64,000 nt of DNA from Duganella zoogloeoides (GTDB lineage: Bacteria > Pseudomonadota > Gammaproteobacteria > Burkholderiales > Burkholderiaceae_D), in contig NZ_CP140152.1 in the NCBI RefSeq assembly GCF_034479515.1, positions 1,860,001-1,924,000 on the forward strand, read 5' to 3'. The notes under the pieces are model-generated. The model was not told the DNA's origin and did no database searches. It saw nothing but the letters and a program-made list of their open reading frames with translations. Both the position numbers and the translations under genes were made by a program. Shown piece by piece: positions 26,864 through 35,409 of this stretch; position 1 is the stretch's first letter; each line of letters begins with the position of its first letter.

Positions 26864-26877
26864 TTGATCCACGTCAA
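26864..26877. promoter_or_regulatory. FNR box 1
   Basis: TTGAT-CCAC-GTCAA, nine of ten consensus positions. It sits 55 bases before the fnr start. Confidence 0.75.
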
Positions 26878-26907
26878 GTTTCTCCCGGTACGCGTTGATC
26901 AAAAAAT

Positions 26908-26921
26908 TTGATGTGGATCAA
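26908..26921. promoter_or_regulatory. FNR box 2 (perfect)
   Basis: TTGAT-GTGG-ATCAA is a perfect FNR consensus site, 61 bases before the PAS-GGDEF-EAL start codon and 99 bases before the fnr start. Placement suits oxygen control of the c-di-GMP gene. Confidence 0.85.
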
Positions 26922-26928
26922 TTTTATT

Positions 26929-26947
26929 ATTGATGAAAATCATTATC
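26929..26947. promoter_or_regulatory. Fur-box-like site before the PAS-GGDEF-EAL gene
   Basis: ATTGATGAAAATCATTATC matches the 19-bp Fur consensus GATAATGATAATCATTATC at 15 positions, with the right half nearly perfect. It is 35 bases before the start codon. Confidence 0.45.
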
Positions 26948-26982
26948 CTTTGCTCTTGTGATTTATTGCTGAGGAAATGTCC

Positions 26983-28752
26983 ATGAGATCTGCGATGCCT
27001 GTCGAGACGCCCGGCACCATCGACGCCCTGACCCGGCGCATCGCCGCACTCGAGTCGGAGCTGCGCGTGGCCACTGCCGCGTTCGAAACGGCCGAAGGCA
27101 TGCTGGTGACCGACGCTCATGGCATCATCCTGCGCGTGAACCAGGGATTCAGCCGTATTACCGGGTACACCGCCATAGAGGCGGTCGGCCAGCGGCCCGC
27201 CATGCTCAGCTCGGGCAAGCATGATGCCGACTTCTACCGCAAGATGTGGGACGCAATCCACCGCGACGACCGCTGGGAAGGCGAGATCTGGAACCGCCGC
27301 AAGGACGGCGAGAAATATCCGCAATACCTGAGCATAGCCGCCGTGCGCGACCAGGGCGGCCGGCTGACCAATTACGTGGCCGTGCTCACCGACATCACCC
27401 AGCGCAAGGCCGCCAGCGAAGAGATCGAGATGCTGGCGTTCTATGATCCGCTCACGCGCCTGCCCAACCGCCGCCTGCTGCTCGAACGGCTGCGGCAGGT
27501 GCTCAACACCAGCCGCCTGCACGACCGCTACGGCGCGCTGATGTTCATCGACCTCGACAATTTCAAGACCCTCAACGATACGCTGGGCCACAACGTCGGC
27601 GACATGCTGTTGCAGCAAGTGGCCGGCCGCCTGCAGGCCGCGCTGCGCCACGGCGACACGGTAGCGCGCCTGGGCGGCGACGAGTTCGTGGTGCTGCTCG
27701 AAGGCTTGAGCAGCGACCAGGACGAGGCCGCCGCCCACACCGAAATGCTGGGCGTGGCCATCCGCAACGCGCTCAACCAGCCTTACCTGCTGGGCAGTCA
27801 CACCTGCCACAGCACGCCGTCGATCGGCGTAACCCTGTTCCACAACGGCCATCCGCCGCACCCGGACGAGCTCTTGATGCAGGCCGATATCGCCATGTAC
27901 CAGGCCAAGCAGGGCGGACGCAACGGCATGCGCTTCTTCGACCAGGGCATGCAGGACCATATCACCGCCCGCGCCGACATGGAGCGGGCGCTGCGCATCG
28001 CCATCGACCTGCACCAGTTCGAACTGTACTACCAGATCCAGGTGGACCAGCACGGCCGCGCGCGCGGCGCCGAAGCGCTGGTGCGCTGGCGCGCGGACGG
28101 CAAGATGATGTCGCCGGCGCAGTTCGTGCCGCTGGCCGAGGAGACCGGCCTGATCCTGCAACTCGGCAGCTGGGTGCTGGAGGAAGCATGTGCCTGCCTG
28201 CGCGCCTGGCAGGAAGATCCCGGCCTGCGCGCGCTGACCTTGGCGGTCAACGTCAGCGCGGCGCAATTCCACCAGCCCGGCTTTTGCGAACAGGTGCGCG
28301 GCGCCGTGGCCAGGCACGCGATCGATCCGCGCCTGCTCAAGCTGGAATTGACCGAGGGTATCGTGCTGAAAAATGTGGAAGTGACGGCGCAGAGCATGGC
28401 CGCGCTGCGCGCCATGGGCGTGCGCCTGTCGCTCGACGATTTCGGTACCGGCTACTCGTCGCTGCAATACCTGAAGCGCCTGCCGCTGAGCCAGCTGAAA
28501 ATCGACCAGTCGTTTGTCCGCGACCTGGTCAACGACCGCAGCGACCAGGCCATCGTCACCACCATCATTGCCATGGCGCGCAGCCTGGGACTGGACGTGA
28601 TCGCCGAAGGGGTGGAGACGTCGGCGCAGCGCGTGCTGTTGCAAAAGCTCGGCTGCTTCCACTACCAGGGCTACCTGTTCGGCCGGCCGGTCGCGGTGGC
28701 CGAGTTCGAACAGTTGGTGCTGGACCAGGTGAGCGCCAAACCGCGCGCCTGA
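26983..28752 (+). CDS. PAS-GGDEF-EAL protein (c-di-GMP turnover)
   Basis: 589 residues. GAGGAA lies six bases before the ATG at 26983 and directly abuts the ATG at 26977, which therefore is less likely used. A PAS-PAC sensor (about 30-140; GMLVTDAHGIILRVNQGFSR, NRRKDGEKYPQYL) precedes a GGDEF domain (about 150-310) with intact GGDEF in RLGGDEFVVLLE, and an EAL domain (about 325-580) with EALVRW, DDFGTGYSS, KIDQSFV and EGVET, all residues for phosphodiesterase activity. No membrane segments, so it is cytoplasmic. Both output domains look active; which dominates cannot be read. FNR and Fur-like sites upstream suggest control by oxygen and iron. Confidence 0.93.
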   Translation: MRSAMPVETPGTIDALTRRIAALESELRVATAAFETAEGMLVTDAHGIILRVNQGFSRITGYTAIEAVGQRPAMLSSGKHDADFYRKMWDAIHRDDRWEGEIWNRRKDGEKYPQYLSIAAVRDQGGRLTNYVAVLTDITQRKAASEEIEMLAFYDPLTRLPNRRLLLERLRQVLNTSRLHDRYGALMFIDLDNFKTLNDTLGHNVGDMLLQQVAGRLQAALRHGDTVARLGGDEFVVLLEGLSSDQDEAAAHTEMLGVAIRNALNQPYLLGSHTCHSTPSIGVTLFHNGHPPHPDELLMQADIAMYQAKQGGRNGMRFFDQGMQDHITARADMERALRIAIDLHQFELYYQIQVDQHGRARGAEALVRWRADGKMMSPAQFVPLAEETGLILQLGSWVLEEACACLRAWQEDPGLRALTLAVNVSAAQFHQPGFCEQVRGAVARHAIDPRLLKLELTEGIVLKNVEVTAQSMAALRAMGVRLSLDDFGTGYSSLQYLKRLPLSQLKIDQSFVRDLVNDRSDQAIVTTIIAMARSLGLDVIAEGVETSAQRVLLQKLGCFHYQGYLFGRPVAVAEFEQLVLDQVSAKPRA

Positions 28753-28865
28753 CAGGTACATGGCCATGATTCCAGCCTGAATCCGACCTTGCTGCTGGCT
28801 GTGCTCCTACAGGCGAACCCGGCCAACGGTGCAACAATAGACCTTTGTGCTACCAAGGAGTCATC

Positions 28866-29243
28866 ATGTCCAAATGTACTTTCGCAGCGGCGTTCGGAGT
28901 TGCCGCCCTGTGCCTGGCTGCACTGTCGCACGCCCAGACCACTTCGCCGGTCCAGCCCACCGGTACCACGGGCGCGACCGCCTTCCACCCTGCCGGACAG
29001 GGCAAGGCCGAGGCTGACGCCAGCACCACATCCGGCACCGACAAGGCCGGCAATGCGGGCATGCAGCCGTCGACCAAACCCGGCTTCGACAACAAGCCGC
29101 CCAAGGGCGTCAAGGAAAATTGCCACCGTCCGCAGGGCGGGGTGGATGCCAGCGGCGGCGAGAACCTGACCGCCACCGGCAAACAAAACACGTCTTGCAC
29201 GGGTAACAAGTCCGACAAATCGGGCAAGCCTGCAAAAGGTTAA
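28866..29243 (+). CDS. Small secreted hypothetical protein
   Basis: 125 residues, preceded by AAGGAG at ideal spacing from the ATG at 28866. The signal peptide ends AALSHAQ. The mature part is hydrophilic, Gly/Lys/Thr/Pro-rich and low in aromatics, with two cysteines (ENCHRPQGG and TSCTGNK) that could form a disulfide in an otherwise disordered chain. I recognise no family. Its stop overlaps the convergent MarR gene by four bases. Confidence 0.75.
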   Translation: MSKCTFAAAFGVAALCLAALSHAQTTSPVQPTGTTGATAFHPAGQGKAEADASTTSGTDKAGNAGMQPSTKPGFDNKPPKGVKENCHRPQGGVDASGGENLTATGKQNTSCTGNKSDKSGKPAKG

Positions 29244-29761
29244 TCTTTATCTGCAGCCGGGGCGGCGCCTGCCTCGGCTTCCAGGTTGCCCTTGATGCGC
29301 ATGAGCAGCGACAGCAACTGTGCGCACTCTTCCGTGCTCATGCCTTGCACTGCCAGGTTCGAGACCTGCGCACCCATGCCTTCCAGGCTGTCGATCACAT
29401 TGCGCCCGAGCGGCGACAGCCGCAGGCGTGTGCTGCGGCGGTCGGTTTCATCCACTTGGGCGTCGAGCAATTGCTGATCGCGCAAGCCCTTGATCAGGCG
29501 CGCCACCTGCGCCTTGTCGCGCCCGGAGTGGGCCACCAGTTCGCTCTGGCTGGCGCCCGGGTGGCGGGCGAAAAATCCCAGCACCTTGTACTCCATGTGG
29601 GTCAGTTCGTGCGCGGGGTCGCGCGTGCTGTCGCGCAGTCCGCGCAATTGCATCGAGCGGTACAGGTGCATGACGTTGTGGACGGCATCAAGTACGGCGT
29701 CCGCCGGCTTGCCCTGTGATTGGTTGACAAGATCAACTGTTTTCGGTAAATTGGGGGACAT
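29240..29761 (-). CDS. MarR-family transcriptional regulator
   Basis: 173 residues starting at the ATG at 29761 (MSPNLPKTVD). Winged helix at about 60-125: ELTHMEYKVLGFFARHPGAS, then recognition helix RDKAQVARLIKGL and wing DETDRRSTRLRLS. It is divergent from the siderophore-interacting protein gene, whose start is only 20 bases away, so it probably controls that gene and itself. An inverted repeat GTTGA-N5-TCAAC at 29724-29738, inside its own first codons, could be a binding site. Confidence 0.88.
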   Translation of the reverse strand: MSPNLPKTVDLVNQSQGKPADAVLDAVHNVMHLYRSMQLRGLRDSTRDPAHELTHMEYKVLGFFARHPGASQSELVAHSGRDKAQVARLIKGLRDQQLLDAQVDETDRRSTRLRLSPLGRNVIDSLEGMGAQVSNLAVQGMSTEECAQLLSLLMRIKGNLEAEAGAAPAADKD

Positions 29762-29781
29762 TGTCAACTAAGGTGAAAATC

Positions 29782-30504
29782 ATGAGTGAGAATAATCGCA
29801 TACAACGCGTGCGTCACGAAACCCGGATGCGCGACGTGACGGTGGTGAAGGTCGAGCAATTGGCGCCGGATTTCGTTAGCGTAACATTCGAGGGCGAGAG
29901 CCTGGCCGATTTCGTCTCGTCTTCCTATGACGATCACGTCAAGTTCGTCCAGCAGATCGGCGATGAGCGCGTAATGCGCGACTACACGCCGCGCCACTAC
30001 GATCGCGCCGCACGCCGGTTGACCATCGAATTCGCACTGCATGAACAGGGCGCCGCTTCCGACTGGGCACGCGGCGTGGCCGTGGGTCAGCCAGCGGTGA
30101 TCGCCGGGCCGCGCGGCTCAATGATCATTCCCATGGATTACGAATGGCAATTGCTGGCCGGCGACGACACCGCGTTGCCGGCGATCCGCCGCCGGCTGGA
30201 AGAATTGCCGGCGGGCGTCAAAGTGCAGGTGCTGGTGACCGGGCCGGCGGCCGAGCAGCTGGACTTTGCCAGCGCTGCCACGGTCGAACTGCGCATCGTG
30301 CCCGACGCCGCCGCGCTGGTGCAGGCGTTGCGCGACCTGGCCTTGCCGGACGGTGATGGCTTCGTCTGGTTTGCCGGGGAGGCGGCGGTGGCCAAGCAGG
30401 TGCGCGATATTGTTTTTGTGGAGAAAGCCTTTCCACGACAGGCGGCACGCATTTCTGCCTACTGGAAACAAGGCGCCCTGGGGCACCACGAGAACCTCGA
30501 ATAA
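29782..30504 (+). CDS. Siderophore-interacting protein (FAD-dependent ferric-siderophore reductase)
   Basis: 240 residues from the ATG at 29782, with AAGGTG six bases upstream. The N-terminal FAD-binding beta-barrel carries the flavin motif MRDYTPRHYD (about residues 72-81) and GPRGSMIIP; the C-terminal NAD(P)H-type domain ends FVWFAGEAAVAKQVRD and ISAYWKQG, both signatures of the ViuB/YqjH family. It reduces ferric siderophores in the cytoplasm to release iron. The divergent MarR gene resembles the PadR/MarR-type iron-dependent control known for YqjH, but the inducer here is unknown. Confidence 0.92.
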   Translation: MSENNRIQRVRHETRMRDVTVVKVEQLAPDFVSVTFEGESLADFVSSSYDDHVKFVQQIGDERVMRDYTPRHYDRAARRLTIEFALHEQGAASDWARGVAVGQPAVIAGPRGSMIIPMDYEWQLLAGDDTALPAIRRRLEELPAGVKVQVLVTGPAAEQLDFASAATVELRIVPDAAALVQALRDLALPDGDGFVWFAGEAAVAKQVRDIVFVEKAFPRQAARISAYWKQGALGHHENLE

Positions 30505-30643
30505 AGCAGGCGGACACGTCCAAAATACTCGCAATAACAAGGTGAAAAATAAAGTCGTTGCATTATTGCTGAAACGTTAGATTGCACGCATTTGTGCGCG
30601 GTTGGTGGTGCGACAATCGAGGCCTTCTTCAAGGAGAATCACG

Positions 30644-30889
30644 ATGTCCAGCAGCCATACCTATCGCCCCGACCTGGTGTCGTCGGAAATCGTCCAGACC
30701 GGCATCGAGCTGGCGGACCAGCAAGGACCGGCCAGCGCCGCCGCCTATCTCAGCGGACGTGGCGTACTGCCGACGGTCATCAACCGGGTGGTGTCCGAGC
30801 CCGCGCAGCGCCGCAACATGGGGCGCCTGCGTGGCAAGGACGAGCACGCGCTGGCCGAAGAAGCCTCGCGCTTTAAATTCATGCTGTGA
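30644..30889 (+). CDS. Small hypothetical protein
   Basis: 81 residues beginning MSSSHTYRPDLVSSEIV, with AAGGAG at ideal spacing before the ATG at 30644. It is soluble and mostly helical (SEIVQTGIELADQQGPAS, then PTVINRVVSEPAQRR), basic in the second half. No recognised domain. A strong terminator follows, so it is transcribed alone. Confidence 0.75.
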   Translation: MSSSHTYRPDLVSSEIVQTGIELADQQGPASAAAYLSGRGVLPTVINRVVSEPAQRRNMGRLRGKDEHALAEEASRFKFML

Positions 30890-30901
30890 TGTTGTTGCTT
30901 T

Positions 30902-30948
30902 GCCACGGTGGCCGGCCTGCCAACCACGCAGCCGGCGCCGTGGCTTTT
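30902..30948 (+). terminator. Rho-independent terminator after the 81-residue protein
   Basis: Stem GCCACGG..GCCGGC pairs with GCCGGC..CCGTGGC across a 14-base loop, followed by four T. It is 12 bases after the stop codon. Confidence 0.85.
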
Positions 30949-31065
30949 CCCCGCCTGACAAGGGTGGCGGCTGCTATTGCACGCTGTTTACCATGACTCC
31001 CATGTTGCGATGCAATACGGATAGATCTTTACAAAATCCGGCATTACGCTAAAGTTCAGTCATCA

Positions 31066-31081
31066 ATGATAACGCTAACTT
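31066..31081. promoter_or_regulatory. LacI/GntR-type operator 1 before gluconokinase
   Basis: ATGATAACGCTAACTT, an imperfect copy of the palindrome at 31164. Its spacing from operator 2 is 98 bases centre to centre, which permits looping. Confidence 0.65.
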
Positions 31082-31163
31082 TTGATCCACCCGCGTCATC
31101 GAACATTTTCCCTTATTTATGAGCCGAGTCCTGCATATGCCAGTCCATGTTTTGAGAATAAAA

Positions 31164-31179
31164 ATGTTAGCGCTAACTT
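31164..31179. promoter_or_regulatory. LacI/GntR-type operator 2 before gluconokinase
   Basis: ATGTTAGCGCTAACTT contains the perfect 12-bp palindrome GTTAGCGCTAAC, ending 12 bases before the gluconokinase start. It resembles the ATGTTA-centred operators of gluconate repressors of the LacI family. The 300-base gap 30890-31189 holds, apart from these sites and the terminator, no gene that I can support. Confidence 0.75.
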
Positions 31180-31189
31180 GGAGTCATGC

Positions 31190-31687
31190 ATGAGCCAGGT
31201 ACGCTGGGTGGTGATGGGCGTGAGCGGTTGCGGCAAGAGCACCGTTGGCCAGGCCTTGGCTGCGCGCCTGGACGTGGCGTTTGTCGAGGGTGACCAGTTT
31301 CACCCGCCCGCCAACGTGGCCAAGATGTCAGCCGGCCTGCCGCTCGACGACGATGACCGCGCCGGTTGGCTGCTGGCCTTGCAGGAGGAATTGCGCCGGG
31401 CAGCCGGGCAGGGCGTGGGGCTGGTGGTGTCGTGCTCGTCTCTGAAGCGGCGCTACCGCGACCTGCTGCGCGTCGGCGATCCGGCACTGCGTTTCGCCCA
31501 CCTCGACGGTCCGCGCGAATTGATTGCCGCCCGGATGCAGGCACGGCACGACCATTACATGCCGCCATCGTTACTCGACAGCCAGTTCCGCGACCTGCAA
31601 CCGCTGCAAGCCGACGAGGCAGGCGTGACGCTGTCGATCACGCTGGCGCCGGACGAGCTGGTGGCGCGCATCCTCGCCACCGACTGA
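31190..31687 (+). CDS. gntK: Gluconokinase
   Basis: 165 residues, length of the GntK family. The P-loop is GVSGCGKST at residues 10-18; GDQFHPPANVAKMSAGLPL is the family's substrate-binding segment, followed by DRAGWL and VVSCSSLKRRYRD, all canonical. It phosphorylates gluconate to 6-phosphogluconate in the cytoplasm. GGAG lies seven bases before the ATG at 31190. Two LacI-type operators precede it, though no LacI-family gene and no gluconate permease is in the window. The next gene, a TonB receptor, begins 97 bases later and may be co-transcribed. Confidence 0.95.
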   Translation: MSQVRWVVMGVSGCGKSTVGQALAARLDVAFVEGDQFHPPANVAKMSAGLPLDDDDRAGWLLALQEELRRAAGQGVGLVVSCSSLKRRYRDLLRVGDPALRFAHLDGPRELIAARMQARHDHYMPPSLLDSQFRDLQPLQADEAGVTLSITLAPDELVARILATD

Positions 31688-31784
31688 TTTTTCAAGAGAG
31701 CCTGAATAGAAACAACCACAGCAGCGGACCGTCAGCAGTACCGCGCGGACAACACACATAAAACAAACGAAGATCGGAGACAAC

Positions 31785-34700
31785 ATGCAACACCCAACCC
31801 CAACCCGTCTTACCATCATGCGCCTGGCCGTGGCCAGTGCTTGCGCCTGTTTCGCATTATCGGCGCAGGCACAGCAGGCGGTCGCCGAGGCGCAGCAGGC
31901 GCCAGCCGATACACCGCCGGCCACTGCCGCGCCAACCGTGGCACCCGCTACAGTGGAACCGGCCGCCGCTTCACCCCAACCAGCCCCGGCAGCCATCGAG
32001 ACAGCGCTGGGACCGGCAGCCGAGGTAGCGAAGGAAAACGTGGTGACCGTTTCCGGCTCGCGCATTGCCGCACGCGGTTTCACCCAACCGACGCCCACCA
32101 CGTCGCTTGGCGCCGAAGACCTGGCCAAGACCGCCAAGCCCAACCTGTTCAACGCGATTGCCGAACTGCCGGCCCTGCAGGGCAGCACCGGCCGCACCAC
32201 CAGCACCAATAGCACCAGCAGCGGCGTGCAGGGTCTGAGTTCGCTGAGCCTGCGCGGCCTCGGTGCGATCCGCACCCTGACCCTGCTCGACGGCCAGCGC
32301 GTGGTGGGCGCCAACGTCACCGGCGTGACCGACGTGAGCCAGTTCCCGCAGCTGCTGATCAAGCGGGTGGACGTCGTCACCGGCGGCGCCTCGGCTTCCT
32401 ACGGTTCGGACGCCATTGGCGGCGTGGTCAATTTCATCACCGACAAGAAATTCGAGGGTTTCAAGGCGAATATCGAAGGCGGCATGACCAGGTATCACGA
32501 CGACAAGAACGGCTCGCTGCAAGCAGCCTGGGGCAAGGCGTTCATGGACAACCGCCTGCACGTGACGGCCAGCGCGGAATACGGCCGCGAGAAGGGCATC
32601 GAGTCGCCCGGTTTCGGCGAAGTGGGGCCGAATGGCCGCACCTGGTACAAGAACCCGGCGTTCCAGGTCCGTCCCTTGAACCAGACCAACGACGGCAAAC
32701 CACAGTACACGGCCATCGAGCACGCCCAGCAATACCAGTATTCGAAATTCGGCCTGATCACCAGCGGCCCGCTGCAGGGCACGGCGTTTGGCGTCAACGG
32801 CCAGCCGTACCAGTTCAACTACGGCTCCAATGGCGTGCCGACCGGTACCGGTTCGGTGACCAACTGCGTCAACCCTTTCTGCGTCGGTGGTGACCTGAGC
32901 GGCAGCGTGGGCGCCGGCACCAACCTGGCCATGGACCTCACGCGCCAGGTGGGTTATACCCGGGTGGGTTTCGACATCAGCCCCGACCACGAAATTTACT
33001 TCACCGCCAACTACGGCAAGGTCAAATCGCATTTCTCGCCGAATCCGGGCGCGGCCAAGAACGCCAACCTGAACATCCGCTGCGACAATCCCTACCTGCC
33101 GGCGTCCATCGTTGCCGCGTGCGCCGCCAACAACATCGCCAGCTTCCAGTACGGCACGGCCAACGCCGTGTTCCCGGAAAATATAAATGTCCATCCCACC
33201 CGCGAAATGAAGCGGGTGGTCGTCGGCGCCAACGGCAAGTTCCAGCTGGGCGGCAAGGAATGGTCGTACGACACCTACGCCGAACACGGCGTCAACCGCA
33301 CCGACATCATCGTCCATGACATGACGCTCAATGCACGCTACAACGCAGCGATCGACGCCGTGCGCGCGCCCGACGGCACCATCGTCTGCCGTAACGCGGT
33401 AGCCGCTGCCGCCGGCTGCCGGCCGTTCAACATCATCGGCGACGTGCCGGTGGACCAGGCGGCCTGGCGCTATATCGCACCGGCCAACGGCCCGCAGCAG
33501 CACACGCGCCAGACCCAGGACGTGGCCAGCATCAACTTCAACGGCGAAGCGTTTTCGTCGTGGGCCGGTCCGATTGCAATCGCCACCGGCGCCGAGTACC
33601 GCCGCGAGCATTACAAGGTCACCGGCGACCCGTACGGCAACGGCATCTTCGCCGACAGCCCCAATACCGCCGACTACCCGGCCGACCCGCTGCTCAATAT
33701 GGCGGTGGGCAACAACTGGTACGCCGGCAACTACCACAATGCCCAGGGCACGTATAACGTCAAGGAAGCGTACGTGGAATTGAATGTGCCAGTATTAAAA
33801 TCCGCCACCTGGGGCGAGGCCAACCTCAACCTGGCCGACCGCCACACCAGGTACAGCACTTCGGGCCACGTGGAAAGCTGGAAGCTGGGCGCCAACTGGA
33901 AGACCGGCCTTGACGGCTGGCGCCTGCGCGCGGTCACGTCCAAGGACGTGCGGGCGCCTAACTTGAGCGAGCTGTACGCGGCGCAGGTCGTGGTCAACAA
34001 CATCGTGCAATACCAGGGCAATACCGTGGCGATCCAGCAGCGCAGCGTGGGCAACACCCGCCTGCGTCCCGAGATCGCGCGCAATACCATCGTCGGCATC
34101 GTGCTGTCGCAACCGTCGTGGGCGCCGGGTTTCTCGGCGTCGATCGACTACTTCGACATCAAGGTCGATGGCGTGATCTCGGCGCTGACGGCGCAGCAGG
34201 AAGTGGATTTGTGCGTGGCTGGCAACCAGGAAATCTGCGGCGCCGTGTCGCTGGGGAACCCGGTGGCCACCAACAACTTCGTGACGGTGCAGGCATTTAA
34301 TCTGGCTTCGCTGCGCAGCAAGGGCTACGACCTGGAAGGCTCGTACCGGATGAACCTGAAGGACTGGGGCTTGCCGGGCCGCCTGACCCTGCGCGCGCTG
34401 GTCACCCGCAACATCAGTTTTCTGACCGATCCGGGCGTGGTGGGCACGATTCCATCGGAAGGCGCCGGCAACAACCTCGGCACCACGCCGCGCTGGAAGG
34501 GCCTGGCGTCGCAGTCGTGGGATACCGACCAGTACAGCCTGACCCTGGCCCAGCGCTGGATCAGCAAGGGCGTGTACAGCAACGAGTACATCGAGTGCCA
34601 GACCGATTGCCCGGTCTCCACCATCATCCATCCGACCATTGCCAACAACAAGATGAAGGGCGCGTTTTACGTGGACCTGGGCGGCAGCTACAAGTTCAGT

Positions 34701-34850
34701 GACAAGCTGACCGGCTTCTTCAAGATCGACAATATCGGCGATGTCAATCCGGCGCCGGCGCCGCAGACCAACCTGAGTTTCGGCATCAATCCGCAGCTGT
34801 ACGATGTACTGGGCCGCGTGTACCGCGCCGGGGTGCGCTATAACTTCTAA
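31785..34850 (+). CDS. TonB-dependent outer-membrane receptor (large, carbohydrate-type)
   Basis: 1021 residues, preceded by CGGAGACAAC. Signal peptide cut after ALSAQAQ, then a Pro/Ala-rich linker of about 60 residues, then a plug with VTVSGSRIAARGFTQPTP and GQRVVGANVTGVTD, and a 22-strand barrel ending in the aromatic GVRYNF. Such 1000-residue receptors with the VSGSRI entry in Oxalobacteraceae, Caulobacter and Xanthomonas mostly take up oligosaccharides rather than siderophores. Its place behind gluconokinase suggests a sugar-acid or oligosaccharide substrate; this is inference. There is no neighbouring Fur box. Confidence 0.9.
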   Translation: MQHPTPTRLTIMRLAVASACACFALSAQAQQAVAEAQQAPADTPPATAAPTVAPATVEPAAASPQPAPAAIETALGPAAEVAKENVVTVSGSRIAARGFTQPTPTTSLGAEDLAKTAKPNLFNAIAELPALQGSTGRTTSTNSTSSGVQGLSSLSLRGLGAIRTLTLLDGQRVVGANVTGVTDVSQFPQLLIKRVDVVTGGASASYGSDAIGGVVNFITDKKFEGFKANIEGGMTRYHDDKNGSLQAAWGKAFMDNRLHVTASAEYGREKGIESPGFGEVGPNGRTWYKNPAFQVRPLNQTNDGKPQYTAIEHAQQYQYSKFGLITSGPLQGTAFGVNGQPYQFNYGSNGVPTGTGSVTNCVNPFCVGGDLSGSVGAGTNLAMDLTRQVGYTRVGFDISPDHEIYFTANYGKVKSHFSPNPGAAKNANLNIRCDNPYLPASIVAACAANNIASFQYGTANAVFPENINVHPTREMKRVVVGANGKFQLGGKEWSYDTYAEHGVNRTDIIVHDMTLNARYNAAIDAVRAPDGTIVCRNAVAAAAGCRPFNIIGDVPVDQAAWRYIAPANGPQQHTRQTQDVASINFNGEAFSSWAGPIAIATGAEYRREHYKVTGDPYGNGIFADSPNTADYPADPLLNMAVGNNWYAGNYHNAQGTYNVKEAYVELNVPVLKSATWGEANLNLADRHTRYSTSGHVESWKLGANWKTGLDGWRLRAVTSKDVRAPNLSELYAAQVVVNNIVQYQGNTVAIQQRSVGNTRLRPEIARNTIVGIVLSQPSWAPGFSASIDYFDIKVDGVISALTAQQEVDLCVAGNQEICGAVSLGNPVATNNFVTVQAFNLASLRSKGYDLEGSYRMNLKDWGLPGRLTLRALVTRNISFLTDPGVVGTIPSEGAGNNLGTTPRWKGLASQSWDTDQYSLTLAQRWISKGVYSNEYIECQTDCPVSTIIHPTIANNKMKGAFYVDLGGSYKFSDKLTGFFKIDNIGDVNPAPAPQTNLSFGINPQLYDVLGRVYRAGVRYNF

Positions 34851-34859
34851 GGAGGGGAA

Positions 34860-34964
34860 ATGCGCCGATGCGGACCGGTCGGCGGACTGGCCGGACCAAG
34901 CGTTGGCTGGCTGGTGTCGGGGGGCAAGGCGAGAGGAGCGGCTTCGCCAGCGATGAGCAAATGA
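34860..34964 (+). CDS. Possible 34-residue small ORF behind the TonB receptor
   Basis: Starts nine bases after the receptor stop, with an unusually strong ribosome site AAGGAGGGGAA directly before the ATG. The encoded peptide is Gly/Ala-rich (MRRCGPVGGLAGPSVGW...) without recognisable features. It may be a real translated peptide or only a chance frame; no independent support. Confidence 0.2.
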   Translation: MRRCGPVGGLAGPSVGWLVSGGKARGAASPAMSK

Positions 34965-34971
34965 GCGAGGG

Positions 34972-35304
34972 TTAATGCGTCAGCTTGAGGATCAACGCGG
35001 CGATTAGCGCCATTTGCAATACGCCCACCGAGACCACCCAGCGTATCAATTCGCTTTTTACCTCGGCAGCGCTTCTGTCGATTTTCAGGTTAAGGGTGGC
35101 ACCAAGGTTATCGATCGATGCCTTGATGCCGACCAGTTCCTGCGCAACGTCGTGCTTGCTCGCGTAACGCTCGGCAGCATGGGCCTTTTCCTTGCCGATA
35201 ACTTCGGCAAGAACTTCAGCCTGGGCTTTGGCCTGCGCGTTGGTAAAACCGGCGCTCTCCAGGCGTTCCATCATTTTCAGGGTGTCGAACGGTATCGATG
35301 TCAT
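34972..35304 (-). CDS. DUF1640 / CCDC90-like coiled-coil membrane protein
   Basis: 110 residues from the ATG at 35304, which has GGAGG five bases upstream. The N-terminus IPFDTLKMMERLESAGF and AEVLAEVIGKEKAHAAERYASK match the DUF1640 pattern; a coiled coil (about 40-85) is followed by one C-terminal membrane helix (about 88-107, WVVSVGVLQMALIAALILK). In bacteria these small tail-anchored proteins have no firm function. Confidence 0.8.
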   Translation of the reverse strand: MTSIPFDTLKMMERLESAGFTNAQAKAQAEVLAEVIGKEKAHAAERYASKHDVAQELVGIKASIDNLGATLNLKIDRSAAEVKSELIRWVVSVGVLQMALIAALILKLTH

Positions 35305-35409
35305 GAGATCCTCCAATCAGCAAGGCTGACCTGATTGCACCGCCCATGCTTTGATCAATATCATATCACCGGTTCAAACCCGTGTCTCCGCCTGCCCGGC
35401 GCCACTATC

